From Spirochaetota bacterium (GTDB lineage: Bacteria; Spirochaetota; UBA4802; UB4802): DNA of 64,000 nucleotides. The translations under genes were made by a program, and so were the position numbers. The number at the start of each line of letters is the position of its first letter. Position 1 is the first letter of the stretch. The notes beneath the pieces are model-generated. The model was not told the DNA's origin, ran no database searches, and saw only the letters and a program-made list of their open reading frames with translations. Location of the stretch: contig JBFLZD010000012.1 in the NCBI GenBank assembly GCA_040756435.1, positions 1-64,000 on the forward strand. Reading direction: 5' to 3'. Positions 26,962 through 38,489 of the stretch are shown piece after piece.

Positions 26962-28029
26962 TTACTTTACTAATTTTTGAAGTATCATTATTGCCTGCAA
27001 TCCTGTTACTGATTCATCAGGATATGCATCCTGGCTCAAGGAAGCAGTCATAATACCCATATCAACGGCCAAACGCATAGCATTATAATATTCATTATCA
27101 TTTTTTATATCATTGAAAAAAGGAGGTGATTCATTTTTAAATTTTGACCGTAATCCTTCATTATTACGTGATAGTACTAAAAAATCCTCAACTAGCTTTG
27201 CCATCTCACCACGAGATACTACCATAAATGGTTCAAATGCGCTCCCCTGAATATACGAAAAGAATCCCTTCTGTCGTAAAGAGACAATTGCACTTTTATA
27301 CTGAGACTTCTCCAGATCAATAAAATTGGCATCAAGTGGCTTTGCAGTAGCAATATACTTTTGCAATTCAAATATTTCATATAATATATATGCAAGCTTA
27401 TCTCTTGTCATTGTGGGCTCAAGAATAAAGTCAGAAACTTTTGCTACATTGATGGACAGTGTCTTTATACGGGATATAACTTCAAGTCGGTTGGCAGCAA
27501 CAACCTGCAATTCCCTGTTAAGCAATAAGGCTTTTGTGTAATTATCACGTGCCTTATCATAATCTGCTTTTAAAAAATACGCATCACCCATTGCTATAAA
27601 TGCCATTGGATTATCCAAGCCTTCCACTGCACGTAAGATATCAAGTGCACCCTGAGCACCCGCTTTCCCTTTTGTAGAAAGCAGTACACGTGCCTGTATA
27701 ATTGCCCCCAATGGATTATTCCCTGATGGAGAAGAGGCAAGTTCAACCTGTGATGATGCATCCTGATAGTTCCCTTTTAAATAATAATAGTAGGCCAGTA
27801 AAGCAGCTACCGTTGTATCAGATTTTTTTTCTTTTATCAGTTCTGCCTGCCGTTGCATCAAAAGAGTATACGCTTTGTTAATAAGCTTATCTTTTAGCAC
27901 AGGATTTTCCAGTGATTCCGCATTGGTTAAATTTTTATATATACGTTCATAATCCTTTTGTGGGCTCTGCTTTATTAATTGCCCGCAAGAAATAAAAATT
28001 AGTAGAATAAAAATAAATATCTTTTTCAT
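26962..28029 (-). CDS. TPR lipoprotein with SLH-like C-terminus
   Basis: The 355-residue product has a lipoprotein signal with lipobox FISC (Cys about 15). TPR-like helical repeats cover about 50-210. The C-terminal 150 residues resemble two S-layer homology modules (MTRDKLAYILYEIF, FIDLEKSQYKSAI, VSRGEMAKLVEDFL, then a partial third). SLH modules bind cell-wall polymers. It is the first gene of the operon, 27 bases upstream of the giant barrel protein, and may play the part PelC or a PgaA accessory lipoprotein plays elsewhere. That role is inference. Confidence 0.75.
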   Translation of the reverse strand: MKKIFIFILLIFISCGQLIKQSPQKDYERIYKNLTNAESLENPVLKDKLINKAYTLLMQRQAELIKEKKSDTTVAALLAYYYYLKGNYQDASSQVELASSPSGNNPLGAIIQARVLLSTKGKAGAQGALDILRAVEGLDNPMAFIAMGDAYFLKADYDKARDNYTKALLLNRELQVVAANRLEVISRIKTLSINVAKVSDFILEPTMTRDKLAYILYEIFELQKYIATAKPLDANFIDLEKSQYKSAIVSLRQKGFFSYIQGSAFEPFMVVSRGEMAKLVEDFLVLSRNNEGLRSKFKNESPPFFNDIKNDNEYYNAMRLAVDMGIMTASLSQDAYPDESVTGLQAIMILQKLVK

Positions 28030-28173
28030 AACACACCACCATCATATTATTTACACTAAGCTCAAAGTATTATCAATAAATTATACTAAAAATAACTCAT
28101 TATTTACAAGAAAAATAATGATAATTTTTTACATCACCAAAGATAGTGCACTGAGTTAATAATCTTTTTTTCA

Positions 28174-28842
28174 TCAATAATAGCAGGATACTGCAAACAG
28201 AAGCTGTGCAGGTGCATACAATGACCATGTCACAACAGTGCTATGAGGTACTTTGTGTACAAACTGGTTAAATGCAAGAACACCGTCAGATATGGCAAAA
28301 AGGATTGCTGCTATGGTTACAATGGCACCCCGGGGGTATACATTTTTCATAAACGTACCAATAGCCAGGAGTAATACCAAGGATAAAACAAGCATATACA
28401 GTATGACCGGAATATATAGTTTACCTTTTGCTTTGTGAATTACTAAATAATACAAAAAGAAAATCAATAGAATAATCATTATAATAATTATATCAATGGT
28501 TCCAAAATGATAATTAATACTCAGCGCATACACATAGCACAGATGGGTTAATAAAAAGAAAAAAAGTCCATGGATAAAAAAGCTTATCTCTTCAATCATA
28601 AGAAAAGTATCCGCAATCAATGCAAAGACAAGTCCGGCAATAATAAAGATATTATACACGGTAAAACCACGGACATATGACAGATACAATGCAATAATAA
28701 TGACAATATAGGTGATAAGGGGGGTGAAAATATATTTAAGCTTCAAAATCTTTTTAAAGGCCACTATCTCACGGAGAATAAAAATAATAAAAAATATACC
28801 TACAAGATATGCAACATTTGTCTGTACAATAATATCGGGCAT
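28174..28842 (-). CDS. YhhN/TMEM86-family membrane protein, lysoplasmalogenase-like
   Basis: Eight hydrophobic helices cover almost all of the 222 residues from the ATG at 28842, which has AAGGGA ahead of it. An upstream ATG at 28902 lies in repeat DNA and is rejected. The family-typical acidic residues are present in LIADTFLMIEE and AISDGVLAFNQF, with an HGLFFFLLTHLCYVYAL helix between. Members hydrolyse the vinyl-ether bond of lysoplasmalogens in animals; bacterial members are less studied. Plasmalogens occur in anaerobes, so the gene may point to an anaerobic lifestyle (inference). Confidence 0.75.
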   Translation of the reverse strand: MPDIIVQTNVAYLVGIFFIIFILREIVAFKKILKLKYIFTPLITYIVIIIALYLSYVRGFTVYNIFIIAGLVFALIADTFLMIEEISFFIHGLFFFLLTHLCYVYALSINYHFGTIDIIIIMIILLIFFLYYLVIHKAKGKLYIPVILYMLVLSLVLLLAIGTFMKNVYPRGAIVTIAAILFAISDGVLAFNQFVHKVPHSTVVTWSLYAPAQLLFAVSCYY

Positions 28843-28875
28843 TTTCCCTTCCCCAAAAAATAGGATTTCACCACC

Positions 28876-28941
28876 ATCATTCCCAACATGATATGGATTC
28901 AATCACGTGATTGTAAGTCCTGAATCATGTTTGAAGATGAC
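28876..28941. repeat. Palindromic intergenic repeat, copy 2
   Basis: The left arm at 28876-28900 and right arm at 28917-28941 are imperfect inverted repeats of the same family as 9724-9821 (arms ending in TCATT and GATGAC). The centre holds the palindrome AATCACGTGATT (28901-28912). It lies between yhhN and csrA. Confidence 0.6.
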
Positions 28942-28988
28942 AGGATAGTGTTATCATTTACAGCAGGTACTTATGAACTGTGTTACTA

Positions 28989-29255
28989 TTATTTTTTTTG
29001 GTTGTCAATGTTTTTTTCTTTATGAGTCTGCAATATATCAGTAATATCTTTGAGTGTTTCGGGTTTAAGCTGAGATTTCATTGCGGCAATATTTTCCTTC
29101 TGTATTTCTTCATATATCTCTTTACGGTGCACTGCCACCGATTTTGGTGCCTTGATTCCTAATTTAACCTGATCACCTTTGATATCAATAATAACTATCT
29201 CAATGTCATCGCCAATCATGATACTTTCGTTTACTTTACGCGCCAGTACCAGCAT
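28989..29255 (-). CDS. csrA: Carbon storage regulator CsrA
   Basis: The 88-residue protein begins with [20 protein letters not shown] and continues with [25 protein letters not shown], the complete RNA-binding CsrA fold. The C-terminal tail of about 25 residues is longer than in Escherichia coli. CsrA binds GGA-containing mRNA leaders and represses flagellin translation in FliW-containing bacteria. It is the last gene of the flgN-flgK-flgL-fliW-csrA operon, 4 bases after fliW. Confidence 0.96.
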   Translation of the reverse strand: MLVLARKVNESIMIGDDIEIVIIDIKGDQVKLGIKAPKSVAVHRKEIYEEIQKENIAAMKSQLKPETLKDITDILQTHKEKNIDNQKK

Positions 29256-29259
29256 GCAA

Positions 29260-29721
29260 TCACCTCTTCACCTGTGCTTTTTTTATCTCTTCCAGGATGT
29301 AATGGCGCACCGTGTATTTATCGCTTAATGATATGGCCTGTTTGCCACGTCGTGTTTTAGGATTAATAAGAACAGGCCCCTGTAGATTGGCGGTCATTTG
29401 TGAAGGATCTTCTGGTATGGTAACTATCGCAAACACTATGACTTCATCAGGGCTTTTTGCACCTATATCCTCTAAATCTTCTGACATAACGTTCAGTTCA
29501 TACTGCATCATAAAATCTATGGGGCGTATAATCACAAATGCTAAATCAGGTTCATCATACGCCTGCAGCCATTTAAATGGTGATTTTTCATTGGCATCCA
29601 GAATGACAAATTTTTTAATGTCCTCAAAACCATAAATGCCTTCAGGGAAATCAATAATCTGCCGTTCATCAACTTCAATTTGCCCAAATGGTTTTGTTGC
29701 TATTGTTACCAACGGTTGCAC
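29260..29721 (-). CDS. fliW: Flagellar assembly factor FliW
   Basis: The 153-residue length and motifs ([30 protein letters not shown], then a [15 protein letters not shown] segment) are typical of FliW. FliW binds CsrA and flagellin in a partner switch that couples flagellin translation to secretion. The gene lies 15 bases after flgL and 4 before csrA, the standard arrangement. Confidence 0.95.
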   Translation of the reverse strand: MQPLVTIATKPFGQIEVDERQIIDFPEGIYGFEDIKKFVILDANEKSPFKWLQAYDEPDLAFVIIRPIDFMMQYELNVMSEDLEDIGAKSPDEVIVFAIVTIPEDPSQMTANLQGPVLINPKTRRGKQAISLSDKYTVRHYILEEIKKAQVKR

Positions 29722-29736
29722 CTCTTCATAGCGTTA

Positions 29737-30999
29737 TTATCGCAGGAAATCCATAAGTGTGGGCTTGATTGACCGCGCACCAACTGCCAGTGCATAGTTG
29801 TGTACTGATTCAAGCCACCTAAAGTTCATTATGGTTTCAGGAAAATCAATCCCTTCAGATTTTGCCAGTATGTCAAGTATATTACTCTTTGCATATTCCG
29901 AACGTTTTGCAAGTTCCTCAATCCTGTTTTCTTTTGCACCAACTGCAGCAATGTGGCGCAACACATTATCAAGCGCCATATCAATAAGTCCCAGGTCACG
30001 TCCACCAACAAGCTCCTGATCACCCCGCACCAGGTCATCACGCAATTGTATAACCATATCAAAAATTGACATACCACTTACTGACACCGTGGGATCAACA
30101 TTGTTTGGCGGATTGGGAAAATCAGGATTTACCATGCCAGCATCGCGCAAAAATGTCCCGCTACCTTCATCTTCAAGCCATATAGCATGCGGTACCGTTG
30201 TTTCAAGCACTAAATTGTTTCGCGCACCTAATGATGCTTTTACGCTCAGGCCAGCATTATTAATCTTGTCTATAACCATATCAATGGTATCACCGGCGGC
30301 AATCTGAATTGAAACGCCATCAATCTTAAATGATTGTGTGGCAAGGGCTCTGTATTGCGACACATCTTTGTTGGCCGATAGCACCTGATTGGTTGCCCAG
30401 AATGCCCAGTTTCCCGGAACATTAACATCCAGATACTCGCTGTTTGCAACCTCGCGCAGTATTTTGCCTATATTTCCACGGTACTGCACACCAATCATAG
30501 CATTCCCCTGATTGCCTGCAGTGAGTGTTTGATAGATGGGGACAAATGGGTCAGGTATATTTTCAGTGCCTGTTTGATAGCCACCAAAGATGGGCTTACC
30601 TGTCGCCCCCCTGATATTTGCAATGTTAACAAGTTCTTCTAACATCTGATTGATTTCGGTTGCTGCAGCCTCTTTTCGTTCAAATGAAGTGTAGATGCCA
30701 TGTGCACCCTGAACTGCCAGAACACGCAGGCGCTGAAAAATGCGAATAACCGATTGCAGTGCTGAATCCACCTCGCTTAATTTTGATTTTGATTCATCAA
30801 TGTTTTTAATATACTGCTCTATCTCAACCAGTGCAGTCTTGTACAGCATCTGATTGGTGGCAGCCACAGGATTATCACGCGGGAACTGCACATTTTTCCC
30901 TGTAGCCAGCATATCCTGCATTTTATCCATTTCCTGCTGATGCTTATTCAGGTTGTATATCATGGTATTATTAATCATCTGGTTGGTTACGCGTTGCAT
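29737..30999 (-). CDS. flgL: Flagellar hook-associated protein 3
   Basis: The 420-residue protein has the flagellin-like N-terminal helix (RVTNQMINNTMIYNLNKHQQEMDK) and a conserved C-terminal helix ending in a basic tail. It is the hook-filament junction protein secreted through the flagellar export apparatus. The middle third is a variable domain. It starts 3 bases after the flgK stop, so translation is likely coupled. Location between flgK and fliW is canonical. Confidence 0.92.
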   Translation of the reverse strand: MQRVTNQMINNTMIYNLNKHQQEMDKMQDMLATGKNVQFPRDNPVAATNQMLYKTALVEIEQYIKNIDESKSKLSEVDSALQSVIRIFQRLRVLAVQGAHGIYTSFERKEAAATEINQMLEELVNIANIRGATGKPIFGGYQTGTENIPDPFVPIYQTLTAGNQGNAMIGVQYRGNIGKILREVANSEYLDVNVPGNWAFWATNQVLSANKDVSQYRALATQSFKIDGVSIQIAAGDTIDMVIDKINNAGLSVKASLGARNNLVLETTVPHAIWLEDEGSGTFLRDAGMVNPDFPNPPNNVDPTVSVSGMSIFDMVIQLRDDLVRGDQELVGGRDLGLIDMALDNVLRHIAAVGAKENRIEELAKRSEYAKSNILDILAKSEGIDFPETIMNFRWLESVHNYALAVGARSIKPTLMDFLR

Positions 31000-31002
31000 G
31001 GT

Positions 31003-32913
31003 TTATACCCCCTGGCCTAATTTAATGATAGTTTCAAGCATCCGGTCAATCATGGCAATTACTCGCGCTGAAGCATTGTATCCATGCTGGAACTGTACCA
31101 TATTTGCCATCTCTTCATCTAAGTTAATCCCTGATACTGACTCACGGAGATTGGCCAAATTTTTAAGCAATGTTTCCTGGCTTGCAATTCTGTCTTTTGC
31201 TTCTTCGCCCTGCGAACCAATGCGCGAAATAAGCGAAGTATAAAAATCATTGAACGTTGCATTTGAGTCTATCATTGCATGCTTGTGCTTGAGAGCTGCC
31301 AGTGCCAGTGCGTTAGATCCATCACCAACACCATTTGATGTATTGTAGTCACCGGTACCACCTAAATCTTTTCCTTTTGCAGCAGCTATTGAATCAATAT
31401 CGTATTTGATTGCATCATCAATATCCATGTACGATGCAGGATTAAACATTGGCGTAATGGTGATATGTTCTCGCGATGCAATTATCTTGCGTATATCATC
31501 CACCCTGCGATAATCAAATGCACCCTGTGGACCTGACTCTTTCAAAATGCCTGCATACCCCACTAATAGTTGCCCTGAATCTTCTAAGTGCCGTATAATA
31601 AAATTTTTCTTATCAGTGTCTTCGGCGATAGTAGCTTTGAAAGCTAACTGGCTGTTGTGATTAATGTAACCCACAACGCCAATCTTTGCATCATTCACAC
31701 GCTTGATGACATCAAGCAGCGTGTCAGTTGCATAATAATTTATCTTGATTTCCTGATCCATTGCGTTGTTTTTCACGAAGGTAAGTGTACCGGTAATTCC
31801 AATGGCAGCGGAAGCATCAACCTTATTGTTACCTGAGATTTTAAAAAGTGCTGTTACATCATAGATGCCATCATTGTTCAGATCAAAGTTTCCTTCGACA
31901 TTGTCGCTTACCGCGATGTGTTTAAAGAAATTATTATTTGTTTGATTGTTTTTCCCAAAGCCATCTCGGTGCACTTCATTTATTAAATCAGCCAAATTTA
32001 TTGCAAAAGCATTCACATCATTAATATTCTGGCGCAAAACTCCATCACGTATAGAAATAAGACCTGCTAACTCACCGCTCTGAATAGTAACATCGGTGAG
32101 TGTCTGTTTCCACAGTACCTTATACATGCCATTATTGTCGGGATCCTCAATGGCAACAAGTGGCCTGAATACCTCACCCTGCACCAGGTTTTCCCCACCA
32201 ATATACACTATAAGCTCATCCTTGTCCGTGCGGCTGACACTAATATTTATAAGCTGGGACAGCTTTTCTATCAATGCATCACGCTTATCTTTAAGGTCAT
32301 TGGGATTATCGCCTAAGGCTTCAGCTTTCAATATTCGTTCATTCAAATCACGGATTGTCTGCGCGTATTCGTTTATCTGCTCCACGGTATGCCCAATCTG
32401 CCTGTTTGCCTGCTTCTGCAGTTCATATAATTTACCATACGTATATTTCACTTCATTTGCTAAAGCTATTGCCTTTTCTTTAACCACCTCACGAGTTGAG
32501 CGCTCTTCGGGGTATTTTGACAATTCCTGAAATCCTTCCCATAGCGCATCCAGGCGGCTTCTAATTGACTGGTCAGAAGGTTCATTATATACCATTTCAA
32601 TCTGATAGATAAAATCATTGCGGGCTTTCCAGTACCCAAAAGCCTGCTTTTCAACCATAATGCGGTCATCAATAAATTCATCACGAATGCGCTGAATCAT
32701 TGCCACTTCACTGCCCTGACCAATATTGCCAGGCTGGTTAGCCCTGTTTAAAGCCGGTACATACAATGGATCAGATGCTGTTATCACCACTCGCTGGCGT
32801 GAATATTCTTCATTTGCAGCATTTGAAATATTGTGACCGGTCACATGCAATGCCTGCTGGTGGGCAAGTAACCCTTTTTTACCAATTTCTATTCCCATGA
32901 ATGTTGAATTCAT
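31003..32913 (-). CDS. flgK: Flagellar hook-associated protein 1
   Basis: The preferred start is the ATG at 32913, giving MNSTFMGIEIGKKGLLAHQQ (636 residues). A GTG four codons upstream overlaps the flgN stop and would be a longer but less likely start. The conserved N-terminus (HVTGHNISNAANEEYSRQRV) and the C-terminal helix (NLDEEMANMVQFQHGYNASARVIA) identify FlgK. The long middle section is variable. With FlgL it joins hook and filament; FlgN is its export chaperone. Confidence 0.95.
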   Translation of the reverse strand: MNSTFMGIEIGKKGLLAHQQALHVTGHNISNAANEEYSRQRVVITASDPLYVPALNRANQPGNIGQGSEVAMIQRIRDEFIDDRIMVEKQAFGYWKARNDFIYQIEMVYNEPSDQSIRSRLDALWEGFQELSKYPEERSTREVVKEKAIALANEVKYTYGKLYELQKQANRQIGHTVEQINEYAQTIRDLNERILKAEALGDNPNDLKDKRDALIEKLSQLINISVSRTDKDELIVYIGGENLVQGEVFRPLVAIEDPDNNGMYKVLWKQTLTDVTIQSGELAGLISIRDGVLRQNINDVNAFAINLADLINEVHRDGFGKNNQTNNNFFKHIAVSDNVEGNFDLNNDGIYDVTALFKISGNNKVDASAAIGITGTLTFVKNNAMDQEIKINYYATDTLLDVIKRVNDAKIGVVGYINHNSQLAFKATIAEDTDKKNFIIRHLEDSGQLLVGYAGILKESGPQGAFDYRRVDDIRKIIASREHITITPMFNPASYMDIDDAIKYDIDSIAAAKGKDLGGTGDYNTSNGVGDGSNALALAALKHKHAMIDSNATFNDFYTSLISRIGSQGEEAKDRIASQETLLKNLANLRESVSGINLDEEMANMVQFQHGYNASARVIAMIDRMLETIIKLGQGV

Positions 32914-32921
32914 ATACCACC

Positions 32922-33416
32922 TCACACTGTTTTATTCATCAGTACTGCCCCGCTGGCACTGCGTTTTGCTAATCCTTCTGGTCCATAGCCTGTTTCAATG
33001 GTTACCGCTTTTCGTAGTGAAGTCAGGATTACATTAAAAAACTCTATATTATCATTAATAAGCTTTTTGTTTGCTTCATGAAGGCGTGCAAATTTTTCAA
33101 TAGTAGTTTTAAGCTTTTGAGCCTGTGCTACAAGATTTGCGTCATCATGCATCCTGGTTAGCGTAATAAAGTCCTTGAGTGTCATATCGTGTGATTGAAA
33201 TGTACGACCGGTTGCATGGGTTTTAATTAACTGTTGTCGTGACTTTTCCAGCTTTTCCAGAGTAAGGATTAATGTTTCCTGCTCTTTTGATAATGAAAAA
33301 AGTAAATCACCGTTAAAAGCCGTTATAGCTTCTTTCTTCTGTTCTTCCAGCTGTACTAACCGGCTGTATATTTCTTGCTCCTGTGAAAGGATAGATTGCA
33401 GGGTTTTGGTACTCAT
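32922..33416 (-). CDS. flgN: FlgN-like export chaperone
   Basis: The 164-residue helical protein has heptad-like repeats throughout (about 5-145) and sits directly upstream of flgK, which fits FlgN, the chaperone of FlgK and FlgL. FlgN proteins are poorly conserved, so the name rests on size, helix content and position. The C-terminal tail is short and basic. Confidence 0.75.
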   Translation of the reverse strand: MSTKTLQSILSQEQEIYSRLVQLEEQKKEAITAFNGDLLFSLSKEQETLILTLEKLEKSRQQLIKTHATGRTFQSHDMTLKDFITLTRMHDDANLVAQAQKLKTTIEKFARLHEANKKLINDNIEFFNVILTSLRKAVTIETGYGPEGLAKRSASGAVLMNKTV

Positions 33417-33501
33417 GAACTCCCTCCTTGGATATAAGGATACTACTGTTTCCTATCGGAATATTTGGGCAGTTCATGAAGATTTTTATTTGGCAGGTTA
33501 G

Positions 33502-34590
33502 TTAAACTTTCACACCAGCAGATTCTAAATATTCGTGGTAATGGACTTCGCTCAATGCATCTATATCTTTAATCTGACAACCAACTTTAATGATCTTGTT
33601 CTCCATCAAAGCAATATTGCGCACCACACACAATACATTTGCCCTGGCACCATTGGGCAGTAGAATATCCCCAATGACATAGCTTCCTTCTTTAAAATAC
33701 CGTATATACTTTCGTTCCCTGAACACAATGCCAATTCCGCTAAATGATGCATCAGCAATAAGCAAACGATCAGTTTCGGGGATAAATAGCTTATTTTTTT
33801 TAAAAAGCTCATCAGCAACAACACCCAACCGTTTTATAACTGAAAATATACCATCAGTCAGTGGCTTGTCACTGTTAACCTGTATATAGCCATAGGGGAT
33901 CTTGCCATGATACAATACCGGCACTGCAATTTCAGCAATAAGATTTTTTCTGTTTTGAAGAGCATGATCCTTTGCATAAATCTCGTTTATATAGGTGTTA
34001 AATATCTTCTGACTTTTTGCATCAGGTTGTGCATTGATATTTGGTATAAAAAAAGGAATCGGGTTGGCATAAAAATATTTCATTCGTGGATCGGCCATAC
34101 CCTCATTTAAAAAATATATTTTTACATACGGGAAGCGTTTTTCTAAATCAAACCGTAAAATTTCCTTAACATTATCTACTTTTTTAAGCGATAGCGCCAG
34201 CGAATTTTGCAATATATAATCAGAAATCAGGTTAGTAATAAACAATACTGCCTTTCCTGCACCTAACTCAATTCTTTCTTCTTTTCGGGGAGTTGAAATT
34301 ATCTGAAACTGTACAGGATAAAAGACATACATATCGTCAACATCTTTTTCTTTTAACTTAAACACACCATTAACGATATAACTGTCTTTACGGGTTAATA
34401 TAACACATGAATCAGGCATATTTTTAACATAGGGAATTTTGAATGCAACCGTGCCGTCAGCAAAACCCATATAGACTATCTTTAAATCCCCACTGGCAGT
34501 TCTTAAAAAAACATCATTATTGGCAAAAAAAAGAGAAAATATTTTTGGAAACTGCCCTTTATCTGTTATAGTGCGTATCTGTTCTGACAT
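33502..34590 (-). CDS. PilZ-like protein, possibly DUF1577, upstream of flgN
   Basis: I believe this 362-residue protein resembles the Spirochaete DUF1577 family, but I cannot verify that here. The N-terminal half is beta-rich, residues about 110-260 form a mixed region, and the C-terminal 90 residues (LLIADASFSGIGI, then YVIGDILLPNGARANVLCVVRNI) look like a PilZ fold, though the classic RxxxR motif is not clear. A link between cyclic di-GMP and the flagellar operon would be natural. It lies 85 bases upstream of flgN on the same strand. Confidence 0.6.
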   Translation of the reverse strand: MSEQIRTITDKGQFPKIFSLFFANNDVFLRTASGDLKIVYMGFADGTVAFKIPYVKNMPDSCVILTRKDSYIVNGVFKLKEKDVDDMYVFYPVQFQIISTPRKEERIELGAGKAVLFITNLISDYILQNSLALSLKKVDNVKEILRFDLEKRFPYVKIYFLNEGMADPRMKYFYANPIPFFIPNINAQPDAKSQKIFNTYINEIYAKDHALQNRKNLIAEIAVPVLYHGKIPYGYIQVNSDKPLTDGIFSVIKRLGVVADELFKKNKLFIPETDRLLIADASFSGIGIVFRERKYIRYFKEGSYVIGDILLPNGARANVLCVVRNIALMENKIIKVGCQIKDIDALSEVHYHEYLESAGVKV

Positions 34591-34868
34591 GATTACCTTG
34601 CATTTTTTACTACTTGGACAATTTTAGTACAATTGGACTGATTTTCAATAATTTTTTTGATACCTTTAAATGTTGCATACATTGAATATACTTAATTTTC
34701 AATCAATAAAAAAATACTTATCTTTGATTCTGCCCAATCTTTATAATTATATATTAAGAGCTCCATTGATACTCTCACTCACTCTCATCATTTGTGTATA
34801 ATATATATAATACTATGGGAACAGGATAATAGTCTATCTAATTTGTTAAACTTCTTCAATGGGTGTAA

Positions 34869-35767
<899 letters not shown>

Positions 35768-35797
35768 TTTCTACCCCTCTTTAGATTTTTAACAGTA

Positions 35798-37014
35798 TTA
35801 CTTTGTCATGTGTTTTTCCCAAAATTTTATAGCATTATCTATCCAGCCTTCTGCGACTGTTCCTTCCCCAAGCCCAAATCCATGTGAAAGTCCCTGAAAA
35901 ACCTCTATTTCCGCATCGGTTCCATTTGCCTTAATCCTGTTGATTCTATCCTCCATCGTTTTGTACGATGCAATTCCGTCATTCGTTCCCACGCATGCAA
36001 ATGTCGGGGGTTCCTTTCCTGTCACTTCCGACAAACCGGTATACTGCAAAATGACAGCCACAGGACGCGGATACCTCTTTTCTCCAAAGCTCTCAGTTCC
36101 GTAGCTTCCAAGCCATGCTGCCATACGCGCTCCGGCAGACCCTCCCCAGAGAGAATAGTCTTGCATGTCTATTCCGAGTTTGCTGGCGTTCTTATGCAGG
36201 AAAGCAATTGCCCTTGCAAGGTCCTCACAGGCAGTACGCGCACCTGGGCGGTAAATTAAAGCAAATGCGTTATACCCCTTTTTGCTGAGTTCAAGAGCAT
36301 GGGGAAAACTGTCATGCATTGCTCCGACATATACAAATCCTCCGCCTGCATTGACAATTGCTGTTTTTGCGCCTTTATTGCCGCGAAAAAAAACAGCCCT
36401 GTATCCTCTTTGGTAGGGTCTTGTACTTTTTCTTTATCAGAATAAATTTCATAGAAAATTGTATCTCCTGATTCGGTACGTTCTTTCAAGTAATTAACGA
36501 TTTCCACTGTTTTATTCGGGTTAATGTTGCTATACCATGTCAGGGAGAGTTTTCCAAGAGTATCTCCACTGTAGTACCTTTTATCAGTCGGAAAAAGCAG
36601 CCTTCCAAAATTTCCAAAAGCTGGATCCTTAATCACATCTTCAATCCTTGTATCTGCAGTAAAAGCTTTATAGGATTGATCATTTCCTAACACTGACCTT
36701 ACTCCTTTATCCTGTGAATTCTTCTTACCACTCCATAATACTTTCTTCCCGTTATAGGTATATTTAATTTCAGCGTTTCTACCAGGGGAATACACTTTTT
36801 TAAAACAATACAGAAAATTGCCGACCACATTATCCTCAACATCAATAGAATAAACGGATGTTCGCATTAGATCCGTCCTGTTTTTGTCGTAGGTGTACGC
36901 AAAATCATCGGTTCCTGTCATTACAAAGACGAAGTAATAATTCTGTATTATCCCTAAGGCACCAAGCAACAGTGCCATGAGCAGTACCAGTACAGTAATG
37001 GCATTTTTCCTCAT
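35798..37014 (-). pseudogene. Alpha/beta-hydrolase broken by a frameshift in a poly-T tract
   Basis: Two overlapping frames belong to one gene. The upstream frame (36256-37014) has a signal anchor and runs to DTGLFFF. The downstream frame (35798-36319) carries the hydrolase core with the nucleophile motif GGSAGARMA, a GTNDG acid region and LSHGFGLG. Continuity (RGNKGAKTAIVNAGGG) is restored if one T is added to the T8 tract at about 36386-36393. Homopolymer slippage may be a mutation, reversible phase variation or a sequencing error. The intact product would be about 405 residues, an esterase/lipase-type secreted hydrolase. Confidence 0.75.
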
Positions 37015-37091
37015 TTGCTCGCATACCCTGTGTAATATACAACATTTTAAAGGACTTTTTTACTTTAAGTCCTTTCAACTGCATCTATAAC

Positions 37092-38412
<1,321 letters not shown>

Positions 38413-38489
38413 ATTTTTCCTCCTAACGTTAAAATATTTTACTAGCCTATTTACAAAAAGAACAAATATCTTTTCATTATCCTCAAAAA

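Noticed and set aside
28843-28902. Longer N-terminus for the YhhN protein
   Set aside because: The added codons lie partly in the palindromic repeat, and a good ribosome site precedes 28842.
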